A program made the translations under genes and the position numbers. From Kitasatospora azatica KCTC 9699 (lineage in GTDB: Bacteria > Actinomycetota > Actinomycetes > Streptomycetales > Streptomycetaceae): a stretch of 64,000 nucleotides of DNA. Of the stretch, positions 17,834-24,249 are shown piece by piece; the first letter of the stretch is position 1, and the number at the start of each line of letters is the position of its first letter. The DNA lies in NCBI RefSeq assembly GCF_000744785.1, contig NZ_JQMO01000002.1, forward strand, positions 1,736,001 through 1,800,000. The letters run 5' to 3'. The notes under the pieces are model-generated. The model did no database searches. It was not told the DNA's origin and saw only the letters and a program-made list of their open reading frames with translations.

Positions 17834-18127
17834 GTACGTCCAACCGTTTCGTCGGTCGGTCCCGGTGGGCTGTCGGGACCTCGGGTTCCGGACGGGTTCT
17901 GGGCGCGGCGGGACGCGACCCCGGATTGAGGGGGTGTCAGGCGCGCGGGGTCGAGCGGGCGGCGGACAGGGCGCGGCACGCCGGCTCGACATCGTGAATT
18001 TATCTTTTCCGCGAGACACCTTGGCTGTCAAGCGCCTGCCGGGAGGAGCCGCCCACTGGCTTCGGACCGTTCAACTGCCGGTGACTGTCAGCGAGCGCGG
18101 GCCCGTCGGGCGACCTATATTCGGTCC
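17834..18127. promoter_or_regulatory. Divergent promoter region between reductase operon and AhpD-like gene
   Basis: 294 bp without a gene. It holds an AT-rich island (GTGAATTTATCTTTTCC, about 17993-18009), rare in this DNA and suited to a promoter. GTTCAACTG at 18069-18077 matches the left half of the StrR box of S. griseus, but the right half is poor. CGTCCAACCGTTTCGTCGG at 17837-17855 faintly resembles a butyrolactone receptor site. CCTATATTCGGTCC just before the AhpD-like start may be its -10 region. All of these are inferences from inspection. Confidence 0.45.
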
Positions 18128-18607
18128 ATGACCACCACGAACGAATCGCGCCTGAACCTTCGTCAACTCTCCGCCGACAGCTACGGTGTGATGATCAAAC
18201 TGGCCGGTACCGCCGAGAAGGCCGCCCTCGACGCCGGACTTGAGAAGCCGCTGCTCGAACTGGTGCGCATCCGCGCCTCGCAGATCAACGGCTGCGCCTA
18301 CTGCCTCGACATGCACACCAAGGACGCCCGGCACGCCGGCGAGACCGAGCAGCGGATCTACGCCCTCAACGCCTGGGAGGAGACCGCCTTCTACACCGAG
18401 CGGGAACGGGCCGCGCTGCGCCTGGCCGAGGCGATCACCCTGGTTCACCAGGACCGGGTGGCGGACGAGGTTTACGATCACGCGGTGAAGGTCTTCGGGG
18501 AGGACCAGCTGGCCCAGTTGGTCTGGGTGATCACGGTGATCAACGCCTTCAACCGGGTCGCCATCACCCAGCGGCTCGAGGTCGGCGGGTACCAGCCGGC
18601 CGCCTGA
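18128..18607 (+). CDS. AhpD/carboxymuconolactone decarboxylase family protein
   Basis: 159 residues. AhpD-like proteins are small helical proteins with a redox-active CxxC and a nearby His. Here the centre reads ASQINGCAYCLDMHTKDARH near residues 50-70, with both Cys and the His present. YxxxAWEET..YTERERAALRLAEA follows, as is usual. It probably detoxifies peroxides or acts as a disulphide reductase. Divergent from the reductase operon and followed by a hairpin at 18624, it may be a protective gene. A close relative lies at 62881-63354. The start ATG at 18128 has little ribosome-site sequence and may be leaderless or near so. Confidence 0.9.
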   Translation: MTTTNESRLNLRQLSADSYGVMIKLAGTAEKAALDAGLEKPLLELVRIRASQINGCAYCLDMHTKDARHAGETEQRIYALNAWEETAFYTERERAALRLAEAITLVHQDRVADEVYDHAVKVFGEDQLAQLVWVITVINAFNRVAITQRLEVGGYQPAA

Positions 18608-18623
18608 GCCTTCGGTGGGGAAC

Positions 18624-18658
18624 ACGCCGTGGTCGCCCGCCCGGGGCGGCCACGGCGT
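18624..18658 (+). terminator. Hairpin after AhpD-like gene
   Basis: Fourteen-base arms (18624-18637 and 18645-18658) pair fully, with one G-U, around a 7-base loop, 17 bp after the AhpD-like stop. There is no T-run, as is common in this group. It would separate or attenuate expression of the two genes downstream. Confidence 0.65.
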
Positions 18659-18703
18659 CGTCATGCTTGCTTGCTCATTCGCTCATGGGGAGGAACCACA
18701 GTC

Positions 18704-19213
18704 ATGTCTGCCATATCCGCCGCCGTGGCCAGACCGTCACTCGGCATCCCCGCCGAGGAGTTCGGTGATCCGTTCACTCGCCGGCTGCTGCTGCACGGCG
18801 GTTCGACCACCGCGCAGCTGGAGCAGCGGCTCGGCGCGCTGCTCGAGGTGCGGGTGTGCGAGCAGCATCTGCTGAAGGGCACCCGACTGGTCCGGCGCAC
18901 CGAACTCGTGCTGCCCGGTGGGCTGGTGGTCTCGCGGAACCTGGTGACGGGTCAACTGCCCGGGGACCCGTCGCTGGCGGCGGCGATCACCGGACCGCAG
19001 GTGCCGCTCGGGCGGGCGGTCGCCGCATGCGGGACCGGCCAGCGGCGCGAGTTGCTCTGGTGTGCGCTGGGCGACTGGGACGCGCCGGGGTCCCAAGGCG
19101 GGCAGGCCGTCTGTCGGGGCTACATGCTCTGGCTCGCGGCGGAGGAACCGCTGTACGTCGAGGAGTGGTTCAACCCGGCGGTGGTGCCGGCCACGCTGGA
19201 GCGCGCCTCGTGA
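18704..19213 (+). CDS. Chorismate lyase-like protein (UbiC/DUF98 family)
   Basis: 169 residues. Family members remove pyruvate from chorismate to give 4-hydroxybenzoate. The order of conserved stretches fits: FTRRLLLHGGSTTAQLEQRLG near residue 25, RRTELVLPGGLVVSRNLVTG near 65, PQVPLGRAVA near 103, and PLYVEEWFNPAVV at the end, whose Glu matches the catalytic acid. The protein is compact, as in the Mycobacterium Rv2949c-type lyase. GGGGAGGAACC precedes the ATG at 18704. The stop overlaps the GTG of the next monooxygenase (GTGA). With PabAB present, the cluster appears to take chorismate in two directions. The assignment rests on pattern matching and needs a profile search. Confidence 0.75.
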   Translation: MSAISAAVARPSLGIPAEEFGDPFTRRLLLHGGSTTAQLEQRLGALLEVRVCEQHLLKGTRLVRRTELVLPGGLVVSRNLVTGQLPGDPSLAAAITGPQVPLGRAVAACGTGQRRELLWCALGDWDAPGSQGGQAVCRGYMLWLAAEEPLYVEEWFNPAVVPATLERAS

Positions 19214-20388
19214 CCCGCGTGGGAGCGGGGGCGGCTGAGGTGGCGGTGGTGGGCGCCGGGCCGGTCGGGCTGAGCGCGGCGCTCGCGGCTCGCGCGCTCG
19301 GCTTGACGACCGTCCTGCTGGAGGCCGAACCGCCGGGGACGGTCCGAGCGGGCAGCCGCGCGATCTTCGTGCACCGGGCCACCCTCGACCGGCTGGACCG
19401 GGTCTCCCCCGGGCTCGGCGAACGGATCGCCGCCCAGGGACTGGTGTGGGGCACCAAGCGCACGCTCTGGGCGGGCCGGGAGGTGCACGCCCGCCACTAC
19501 CGGCCGGCCGCCGACGGCCCGCCGCCGTTCACCAGCCTGCCGCAGACCGAGGTGGAGCGGATGCTCCGCGAGGCCTGCGCCGCCGCCGGCGTGGTGACGG
19601 TCGCCGGTGACCCGGTGGTGTCGGTGCGCGCCGGTCGGTCGCCTGGCGTCCGGGTGACGGCCCGGTCCGGCGCCGAGTACCGGGCCGGTTTCGTGATCGG
19701 CGCGGACGGCTCCCGCTCCCGCGTCCGCGAGGAGGCGGGCATCGCGCTGGAGGGGAGCAGCTCGGCCACCGAGTTCGTGGTGATCGACGTCGCGGACGGC
19801 CCCGAACCCGCGCCGCCCGAGCGGGTCTTCCACTACCGCCACCCCGCCGTCGGCGGCCGCAACGTCCTGCTGGTCCCGTTCCGGGGCGGCTGGCGAGTGG
19901 ACATCCAGTGCCGAATCGGCGACAACGCCCAGGAGTTGACCGCACGGGCCGCCGAGTGGCTGCCCGCCGTCCTGCCGCCGGGCGCGGGCACCGAGGTCAC
20001 CTGGTCCTCGGTCTACCGCTTCCAGCGGCGCCTGGCCCGCGAGTTCGCCGACCCCACCGGGCGGATCCTGCTCGCCGGCGAAGCCGCCCACCTGCTTCCC
20101 CCGTTCGGCGCCCGGGGCATGAACTCCGGTATCGCGGACGCCCTGGCCGCGGCTCAGGCGACCCGCGAGGGCGCGGTGGCGGTGGCGCGGTACGCACGGG
20201 ACCGGCGGGCCGCCGCCGAGCGCAACATCTTCGCGGCGGGCGCGGCACTGGACCACCTGCTGGCCGGCAGCCTGCGCCGTCGTCTCGTCCAACGCGGCGC
20301 CGCCGCACTGTCCCCGCTCTCCACCCGCGCCGGCCACTGGCTGGACGCGGCTCCGTACGGACCGCGGCTGCGGTCGGTGCGGTACTGA
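19210..20388 (+). CDS. FAD-dependent aromatic monooxygenase (group A), copy 2
   Basis: 392 residues, same family and layout as the enzyme at 7244-8464. VAVVGAGPVGLSAAL is the FAD Rossmann motif, IGADGSRSRVREEAG the DG motif, and GEAAHLLPPFGARGMNSG the GD-type motif, again with Glu for Asp. Shared stretches with copy 1 include GSRAxFVHR, FTSLxQxE and the tail APYGPR. GTG at 19210 overlaps the stop of the chorismate-lyase-like gene, so they are coupled. It likely hydroxylates 4-hydroxybenzoate, while copy 1, next to PabC, may act on the amino acid analogue; this pairing is inference from gene order. Confidence 0.85.
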   Translation: MTRVGAGAAEVAVVGAGPVGLSAALAARALGLTTVLLEAEPPGTVRAGSRAIFVHRATLDRLDRVSPGLGERIAAQGLVWGTKRTLWAGREVHARHYRPAADGPPPFTSLPQTEVERMLREACAAAGVVTVAGDPVVSVRAGRSPGVRVTARSGAEYRAGFVIGADGSRSRVREEAGIALEGSSSATEFVVIDVADGPEPAPPERVFHYRHPAVGGRNVLLVPFRGGWRVDIQCRIGDNAQELTARAAEWLPAVLPPGAGTEVTWSSVYRFQRRLAREFADPTGRILLAGEAAHLLPPFGARGMNSGIADALAAAQATREGAVAVARYARDRRAAAERNIFAAGAALDHLLAGSLRRRLVQRGAAALSPLSTRAGHWLDAAPYGPRLRSVRY

Positions 20389-20418
20389 CCGCAGCCGCGG
20401 TCGGTGCGGTACTGACCG
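20371..20418. repeat. 21-bp direct repeat at the monooxygenase stop codon
   Basis: The last codons and stop of the monooxygenase lie in a 21-bp sequence (20371-20391) that is repeated exactly at 20398-20418, 27 bp further on. The second copy is outside the gene. It looks like a recent slippage duplication. Confidence 0.7.
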
Positions 20419-20430
20419 GGCGCTGCGGAG

Positions 20431-20522
20431 TCCGCTGTCGGCGGACCGCCCGGCCAGGGAATCCGCCGTCGGCGGACAGCCCGGCCGGGGAGTATGCCGT
20501 CGGCGGACAGCCCGGCCATGGC
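20431..20522. repeat. Three 31-bp tandem repeats
   Basis: Units begin at 20431, 20462 and 20493, exactly 31 bp apart, and run to just before the next gene. Each carries GCCGTCGGCGGAC or a close variant followed by GCCCGGCC. TCCGCC-GTC-GGCGGA is an inverted repeat, so each copy could form a small hairpin. This may end the transcript of the monooxygenase. The spacing is near that of the array at 22.8-23.1 kb. Confidence 0.7.
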
Positions 20523-20547
20523 GACCATGCCTCGTCAGGATGGTCGG

Positions 20548-21246
20548 ATGAGCAGCAACGCGGCGATACGTCGACTCGACCTGGGCTACTTCGTCCGTCC
20601 CGCATCGGAGACCGGCGGGCCGCAGCCGCGCGTCGAACCCGTGCTCGCCTATCTGGTGCGGCGCGACGAGGGACTGATCCTCTTCGACAGCGGCATCGGT
20701 GCCGCCGATCCCGAGACCGAAGCGCACTACCGACCCCGTCGCCGGGCGCTCAAGGGCGCCCTCGCGTCCGCCGGCGTCACCCTCGCGGACATCTCACTGG
20801 TGGTCAACTGCCACCTGCACTTCGACCACTGCGGCGGGAACCCCCTGCTGCCCGGCACGCCGATCCTGGTGCAGGCCGTGGAGTTGGCCACAGCCCGCCG
20901 CGGCGGCTACACGATCGACGAGCTGGTGGACTTCCCCGGCGCGACCTACCGGGAACTCGTCGGCGAGGCCGAGGTGTGGCCGGGGGTCTGGATCGTTCCC
21001 ACGCCAGGGCATACGGACGGGCACCAGTCGCTCGTGGTCCGGCAGAGCGACGGCACCGTGGTCCTCGCCGGTCAGGCACATGACTTCGCTTCGCAGTTCG
21101 GCTCGGACCAGTTGGCCCGCCGGGCCGTCCAGCAGAGCGTGGCAGAGCCGCTTCCCGGCTACCCGTCTTGGCTGGAGCGGCTCAACGAGTTCGACCCGCG
21201 ACGGGTGCTCTTCGCGCATGACTGCTCGGTCTGGGAGGCGTACTAG
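20548..21246 (+). CDS. Metallo-beta-lactamase-fold hydrolase, lactonase-like
   Basis: 232 residues. HLHFDHCGG near residue 90 is the HxHxDH zinc motif, and PTPGHTDGHQSLVV near residue 155 gives the next His; AGQAHDFA and FAHDCSVW supply the remaining metal ligands. The pattern resembles N-acyl homoserine lactonases (INTHLHFDHxGGN). Whether it opens a gamma-butyrolactone is unknown, but an AfsA homologue is 17 kb away, so this deserves a test. The ATG at 20548 follows AGGATGGTCGG. Many soil actinomycetes carry general MBL hydrolases, so a housekeeping detoxification role is the default. Confidence 0.8.
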   Translation: MSSNAAIRRLDLGYFVRPASETGGPQPRVEPVLAYLVRRDEGLILFDSGIGAADPETEAHYRPRRRALKGALASAGVTLADISLVVNCHLHFDHCGGNPLLPGTPILVQAVELATARRGGYTIDELVDFPGATYRELVGEAEVWPGVWIVPTPGHTDGHQSLVVRQSDGTVVLAGQAHDFASQFGSDQLARRAVQQSVAEPLPGYPSWLERLNEFDPRRVLFAHDCSVWEAY

Positions 21247-21251
21247 ACGAC

Positions 21252-21278
21252 TGTCCAGGTATAGTGGACACCTGTCCA
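21252..21278. promoter_or_regulatory. Three alternating half-sites over a -10 box
   Basis: TGTCCA (21252-21257), TGGACA (21265-21270) and TGTCCA (21273-21278) form two overlapping inverted repeats with gaps of 7 and 2. TATAGT at 21260-21265 fits a -10 hexamer. A repressor here would block transcription of the two coupled genes downstream, the second of which is TetR-type, so autoregulation is likely. Confidence 0.7.
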
Positions 21279-21304
21279 TGAAATCGAGCGGCGGGAACGT
21301 GCAA

Positions 21305-21667
21305 GTGAAGACGACAGCGGAAATCCTGGTCGGCCTGGTGGCCGCCCTGCACGCGTACATCCTGGTGCTGGAGATGTTCCTGTGGGAGAAGCAGCCGGGG
21401 CGCAAGCTGTCCGGCTTCGATGCCGACCTGGCCCGGGCCACCGCCCCGCTGGCCGCGAACCAGGGGCTCTACAACGGCTTCCTGGCAGCCGGGCTGATCT
21501 GGGGCCTGATCGCCGCCGATCCCACGGGGTACCGGGTCCAGGTCTTCTTCCTCAGCTGCGTGCTCGTCGCCGGCCTGTACGGCGGCGCCACCTCGAACCG
21601 GCGCATCCTGGTCGCCCAGGCCCTGCCCGGGGCGGTGGCGCTCGCCGCCGTGCTCGTCGCTCAGTGA
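21305..21667 (+). CDS. DUF1304 small membrane protein
   Basis: 120 residues with four hydrophobic helices. The start VKTTAEILVGLVAALHAYILVLEMFLW is typical of DUF1304, whose members are small integral membrane proteins of unknown role. NQGLYNGFLAAGLIWGL in the middle and a hydrophobic end also fit. The GTG at 21305 is chosen because GGGAA lies seven bases upstream; an ATG at 21278 sits inside the operator. The stop overlaps the next start (GTGA), tying it to the TetR-like regulator. It may act as an exporter or be a target of that repressor. Confidence 0.8.
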   Translation: MKTTAEILVGLVAALHAYILVLEMFLWEKQPGRKLSGFDADLARATAPLAANQGLYNGFLAAGLIWGLIAADPTGYRVQVFFLSCVLVAGLYGGATSNRRILVAQALPGAVALAAVLVAQ

Positions 21668-22320
21668 CCGAGCACCTCCCGACGCCGGAGAAGCGGCCGG
21701 CGAGGGGGGCACGGCCGGCGAGGGGGGCCCACCCGCTGCCGGAGCACCGCCCGGCGCCGGAGCCGCAGGCGGACCCCCGGGCCGCCCGGACCCGGGCCAA
21801 GCTGCGCCGGGCCCTGCTGGACGAGTGCGCACAGCACCCGCTGGCCGAGGTGAGCGTGGCCGCGTTGGTGCGCCGGGCCGGGGTCGGCCGCGCCACCTTC
21901 TACCTGCACTACGGCGACCTGGAGGCGCTGGCCGTCGACGCCTGTGCGGACGTGGTCCGCGAGGCGGTGGACGCCCTGCACGCCTGGCGCGGCACCGCCG
22001 ACCCAGCCTCCCCGCCCCCGGCACTGCTCGCCTTCTTCGCCGAACTAGCTCCGCGCGCCGGCCTGTACCGGGCACTGCTGCTCCCGGGCGGCGCGGGGCC
22101 GCTCGGCCAGGTGCTGCACGAGGACCTACGGGCCCGCAGCCACACCGAACGCAGCCTGGTCGGCGCCCCGGAGCCCGAACTGATCGCCTCCGCCGTGGCC
22201 GCCACCTTCGCGGGGGTGCTGGCCGACTGGCTGCACGGGCTGATCGAGGGCGACTCCGACCGGATCGCCCATCAGGTCTGGCGACTGCTCGTCACGCTGC
22301 ACCGCACGCCGCTGCGCTGA
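21664..22320 (+). CDS. TetR/AcrR family regulator
   Basis: 218 residues. The first ~45 are a Pro/Arg/Glu-rich extension with a repeated PARGA. The DNA-binding domain follows: RTRAKLRRALLDECAQHPL, then VSVAALVRRAGVGRATFYLHYGD, a standard TetR helix-turn-helix ending in FYLHYGDLEALA. The ligand domain is all helical. It is translationally coupled to DUF1304 and probably binds the TGTCCA/TGGACA sites upstream. It is the TetR gene closest to the AGCAAGCGCT array (470 bp away), but its presumed operator differs, so it is not an obvious binder of the array. Confidence 0.85.
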   Translation: MTEHLPTPEKRPARGARPARGAHPLPEHRPAPEPQADPRAARTRAKLRRALLDECAQHPLAEVSVAALVRRAGVGRATFYLHYGDLEALAVDACADVVREAVDALHAWRGTADPASPPPALLAFFAELAPRAGLYRALLLPGGAGPLGQVLHEDLRARSHTERSLVGAPEPELIASAVAATFAGVLADWLHGLIEGDSDRIAHQVWRLLVTLHRTPLR

Positions 22321-22334
22321 CGGCCGGACAGCCC

Positions 22335-22724
22335 CTAGGCATCCTCGGCGCGGAACCGGCGCAGTAGCTCACGGGCCGGAGGACTGTCGGGGTCGAAGGT
22401 CTGACGCGCCGACTCTCGCGTAACGGCCGGGCCGAAGAACCAGGCGTCCTCGCACTGGAAGCAGAACGCGATCTCGAAGAGCACCTGATTCGGGAAGTCC
22501 GGGTGCTGCCCGGTGTGGGCCCGGAGCGCGAAACGTGGTGTGAAACAGCGCATCTTGGTGCCCGGAGGCAGGGCTTCGAGCTGTGCAAGCACCTGCTGCG
22601 CGTCCTCCCAGAGCCCGATGGTTTCGCCCGGGACGGTATCCGTCCACGCGTACCAACCGACGGGGTCGGCGATTCGCACGACCTCGATGAGCTCGACCAG
22701 GTTGGCGGTGGTGGGCAGCAGCAC
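22335..22724 (-). CDS. Hypothetical protein
   Basis: 129 residues, no family recognised. The start is a GTG (MLLPTTANLVELIEVVRIAD). The sequence has mixed charge with aromatic-rich parts (WYAWTDTVPGETIGLWED, EDAWFFGPAV) and two Cys near FCFQCED. No signal or membrane helix. It converges on the TetR gene with a 14-bp gap. The 60 bp before its start are followed by the AGCAAGCGCT array, so its promoter would lie next to or in the array. That makes it a candidate for control by whatever binds there. Confidence 0.6.
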   Translation of the reverse strand: MLLPTTANLVELIEVVRIADPVGWYAWTDTVPGETIGLWEDAQQVLAQLEALPPGTKMRCFTPRFALRAHTGQHPDFPNQVLFEIAFCFQCEDAWFFGPAVTRESARQTFDPDSPPARELLRRFRAEDA

Positions 22725-22787
22725 GCGGCCACTGTTCCAGAGGGGGACGGGGCCGGGGCTAGCGGGGACGGCGGGGACGCGTCCTGA

Positions 22788-23142
22788 GTGAGCGCTTGGT
22801 CAGGACGGGCGAGGCTGAGCAAGCGCTCACTCAGGACCCGCGCGGCCGACCAAGGGGTGAATCACCGGACGGCGGCTAAGCAAGCGCTCAATCAGCGCGT
22901 GGCTTGTAAGCAAGCGCTTAGCCAGAGAGCCCCGGCGGAGCAAGCGCTCCGTCAGGGTGCGCCGCCCAAGCCCAAGCGCTCACCCCGCTACGCGCCGCCC
23001 AAGCAAGCGCTCAGTCAATGGCCGCCGACCAAGCAAACGCCCACCCACCACGCGCCGCCCCCAAGCAAGCGCTCAGTCACTGGCCACCGGCCAAGCAAAC
23101 GCCCACCCACCAATGCGCCACCCCCAAGCAAGCGCTTGCTCA
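22788..23142. repeat. Phased array of TetR-operator-like units (AGCAAGCGCT)
   Basis: Units begin at 22818, 22849 (degenerate), 22879, 22909, 22939, 22971 (degenerate), 23002, 23032 (AGCAAACGCC), 23064, 23094 (AGCAAACGCC) and 23127, giving steps of 31, 30, 30, 30, 32, 31, 30, 32, 30 and 33 bp. Seven are exact AGCAAGCGCT, most followed by CAGTCA, CACTCA or CAATCA. A reversed copy is at 22791-22800. The last unit is a perfect 14-bp palindrome (AGCAAGCGCTTGCT, 23127-23140) touching the stop codon of the StrR-like gene. About 31 bp is three helical turns, so bound proteins would sit on one DNA face. No coding role is credible. Otherwise this 415-bp gap contains nothing. Confidence 0.85.
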
Positions 23143-24177
23143 GGACGCTCGCTCCGCGAAGGCCCGCCACGCTTCGGCGGCGGCAGCAGCCAGTTCGGCG
23201 ACAGCCGCAGCGTGATGCGGCGGGACGGCCTCGGCGAGGGTGTCCCAGTCCGCAGCGGGGAGGGCGGCGATGCTCAGCAGGCGCAGCAGCTGACGGCCCG
23301 TCTCGTGCTGGTGGAGCGCCGGGTCACGGGCCAACCTGCGGTACTGGTCGGCCGGGTTAGCGGCAGCGGCCGGCGACACACCAGCGCCGGTGGCAGCCGC
23401 AGGCCCAGGCACAGCGGCAGGCGCAGGCACAGAGCCAGCCGCAGGCGCAGCGCCGGCCACAGGTACAACCGCAGCCGCAGCCGCAGGCGTACGCGGCGCC
23501 GGAACGGGGTCCTCGCCCCGCAGTAGGCGGTCGCGGACGTCGCGGACGGTGGCCGGCGCCAGCCCGGTGCGTTTGGCGATCTCACGCAGCGAGGTGTCCG
23601 GGGCTTCGGTGAGCAGTCGGCCGGCCTCCCGCCGCCCCTGGGCGGTGCTCACCGGCCGCAGCCGCCCGTCGCGGCCCAGCCGGGCGGCGGGGCGGGCCTG
23701 CTCGGACTGCTGGGCCCGGCGCAGCGCCGCCACCGTGTGCGCGGACAGGCCGGCCACCGAGGCGATCGCGCGGTCGGCCCAGTGCGGGTGCGAGGCGAGG
23801 ATCCGTTCGGCGGCGGCCGAGCGCTCGGCCTGGCTCAGCGGCAGCCCGTGGCCGATGTTGGACTCGACGGCCAGTACGAAGGCGTCCGCCTCGGTCCCGT
23901 CGAAGTACCGCACCTCGATCTCGGTGCGCCCGCGCAGCAGGGCAGCCCTGACCCGGTGGGTGCCGTCGATGATCCGCATACTGGGCCGGTGCACGACGAT
24001 CGGCGGCAGAGCGCTCTCGGCGACGGCGAGCGAGCGCAGGTGCCCGGGGTCCTCGGCGGCGGCGCGGGGCGAGTCGGCGGTGCGCAGCCGGGCGATCGGC
24101 ACCAGGTGGACGCTGGTGAGCCCGATCCCCCGGAACGGGTCGGACGGTGGCGCTTCGGTCCGGACGGCAGTGGTCAT
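23140..24177 (-). CDS. StrR/NovG-type pathway activator (ParB-like N-terminus)
   Basis: 345 residues, the usual StrR length (~350). The N-terminal half matches the ParB-like domain of StrR: LRTADSPRAAAEDPGHLRSL, LPPIVVHRPSMRIIDGTHR, FDGTEADAFVLAVESNIGHG and ASHPHWADRAIASVAGLS. A helix-turn-helix near residues 195-215 reads TSLREIAKRTGLAPATVRDV. A long Ala/Pro linker and a helical tail follow. StrR-type proteins activate antibiotic operons, here probably the two minus-strand operons. The ATG at 24177 has GAGAGG nine bases before it; a longer start at 24240 would run through the hairpin. The operator array begins at its stop. Confidence 0.9.
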   Translation of the reverse strand: MTTAVRTEAPPSDPFRGIGLTSVHLVPIARLRTADSPRAAAEDPGHLRSLAVAESALPPIVVHRPSMRIIDGTHRVRAALLRGRTEIEVRYFDGTEADAFVLAVESNIGHGLPLSQAERSAAAERILASHPHWADRAIASVAGLSAHTVAALRRAQQSEQARPAARLGRDGRLRPVSTAQGRREAGRLLTEAPDTSLREIAKRTGLAPATVRDVRDRLLRGEDPVPAPRTPAAAAAVVPVAGAAPAAGSVPAPAAVPGPAAATGAGVSPAAAANPADQYRRLARDPALHQHETGRQLLRLLSIAALPAADWDTLAEAVPPHHAAAVAELAAAAAEAWRAFAERAS

Positions 24178-24205
24178 CGGCGGCAACCTCTCGATCGGGA
24201 AAACG

Positions 24206-24242
24206 GGGTGGGCAACCGCGCGGCGCGCGCGGTTGCCCACCC
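24206..24242 (-). terminator. Perfect 16-bp stem ending the methyltransferase operon
   Basis: Arms 24206-24221 and 24227-24242 are perfectly complementary with a 5-base loop, 8 bp after the methyltransferase stop. On the minus strand the stem is followed by CGTTTTCCC, a short T-run. It separates the seven-gene operon from the StrR-like gene. Confidence 0.85.
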
Positions 24243-24249
24243 GGGTAGG

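Noticed and set aside
18069..18097. StrR binding box
   Set aside because: Only the left half (GTTCAACTG) matches; the right half at the required spacing keeps just CAG.
22788..23142. CRISPR array
   Set aside because: The repeat core is only 10-16 bp, the intervening sequence is itself partly repeated, units are degenerate in the middle, and there are no cas genes.
22788..23360. Open plus-strand frame of 190 codons through the repeat array
   Set aside because: Its Lys-Gln-Ala-Leu-Ser repeats come from the DNA motif, reading frame and composition change with unit decay, there is no ribosome site, and it runs antisense into the StrR-like gene.
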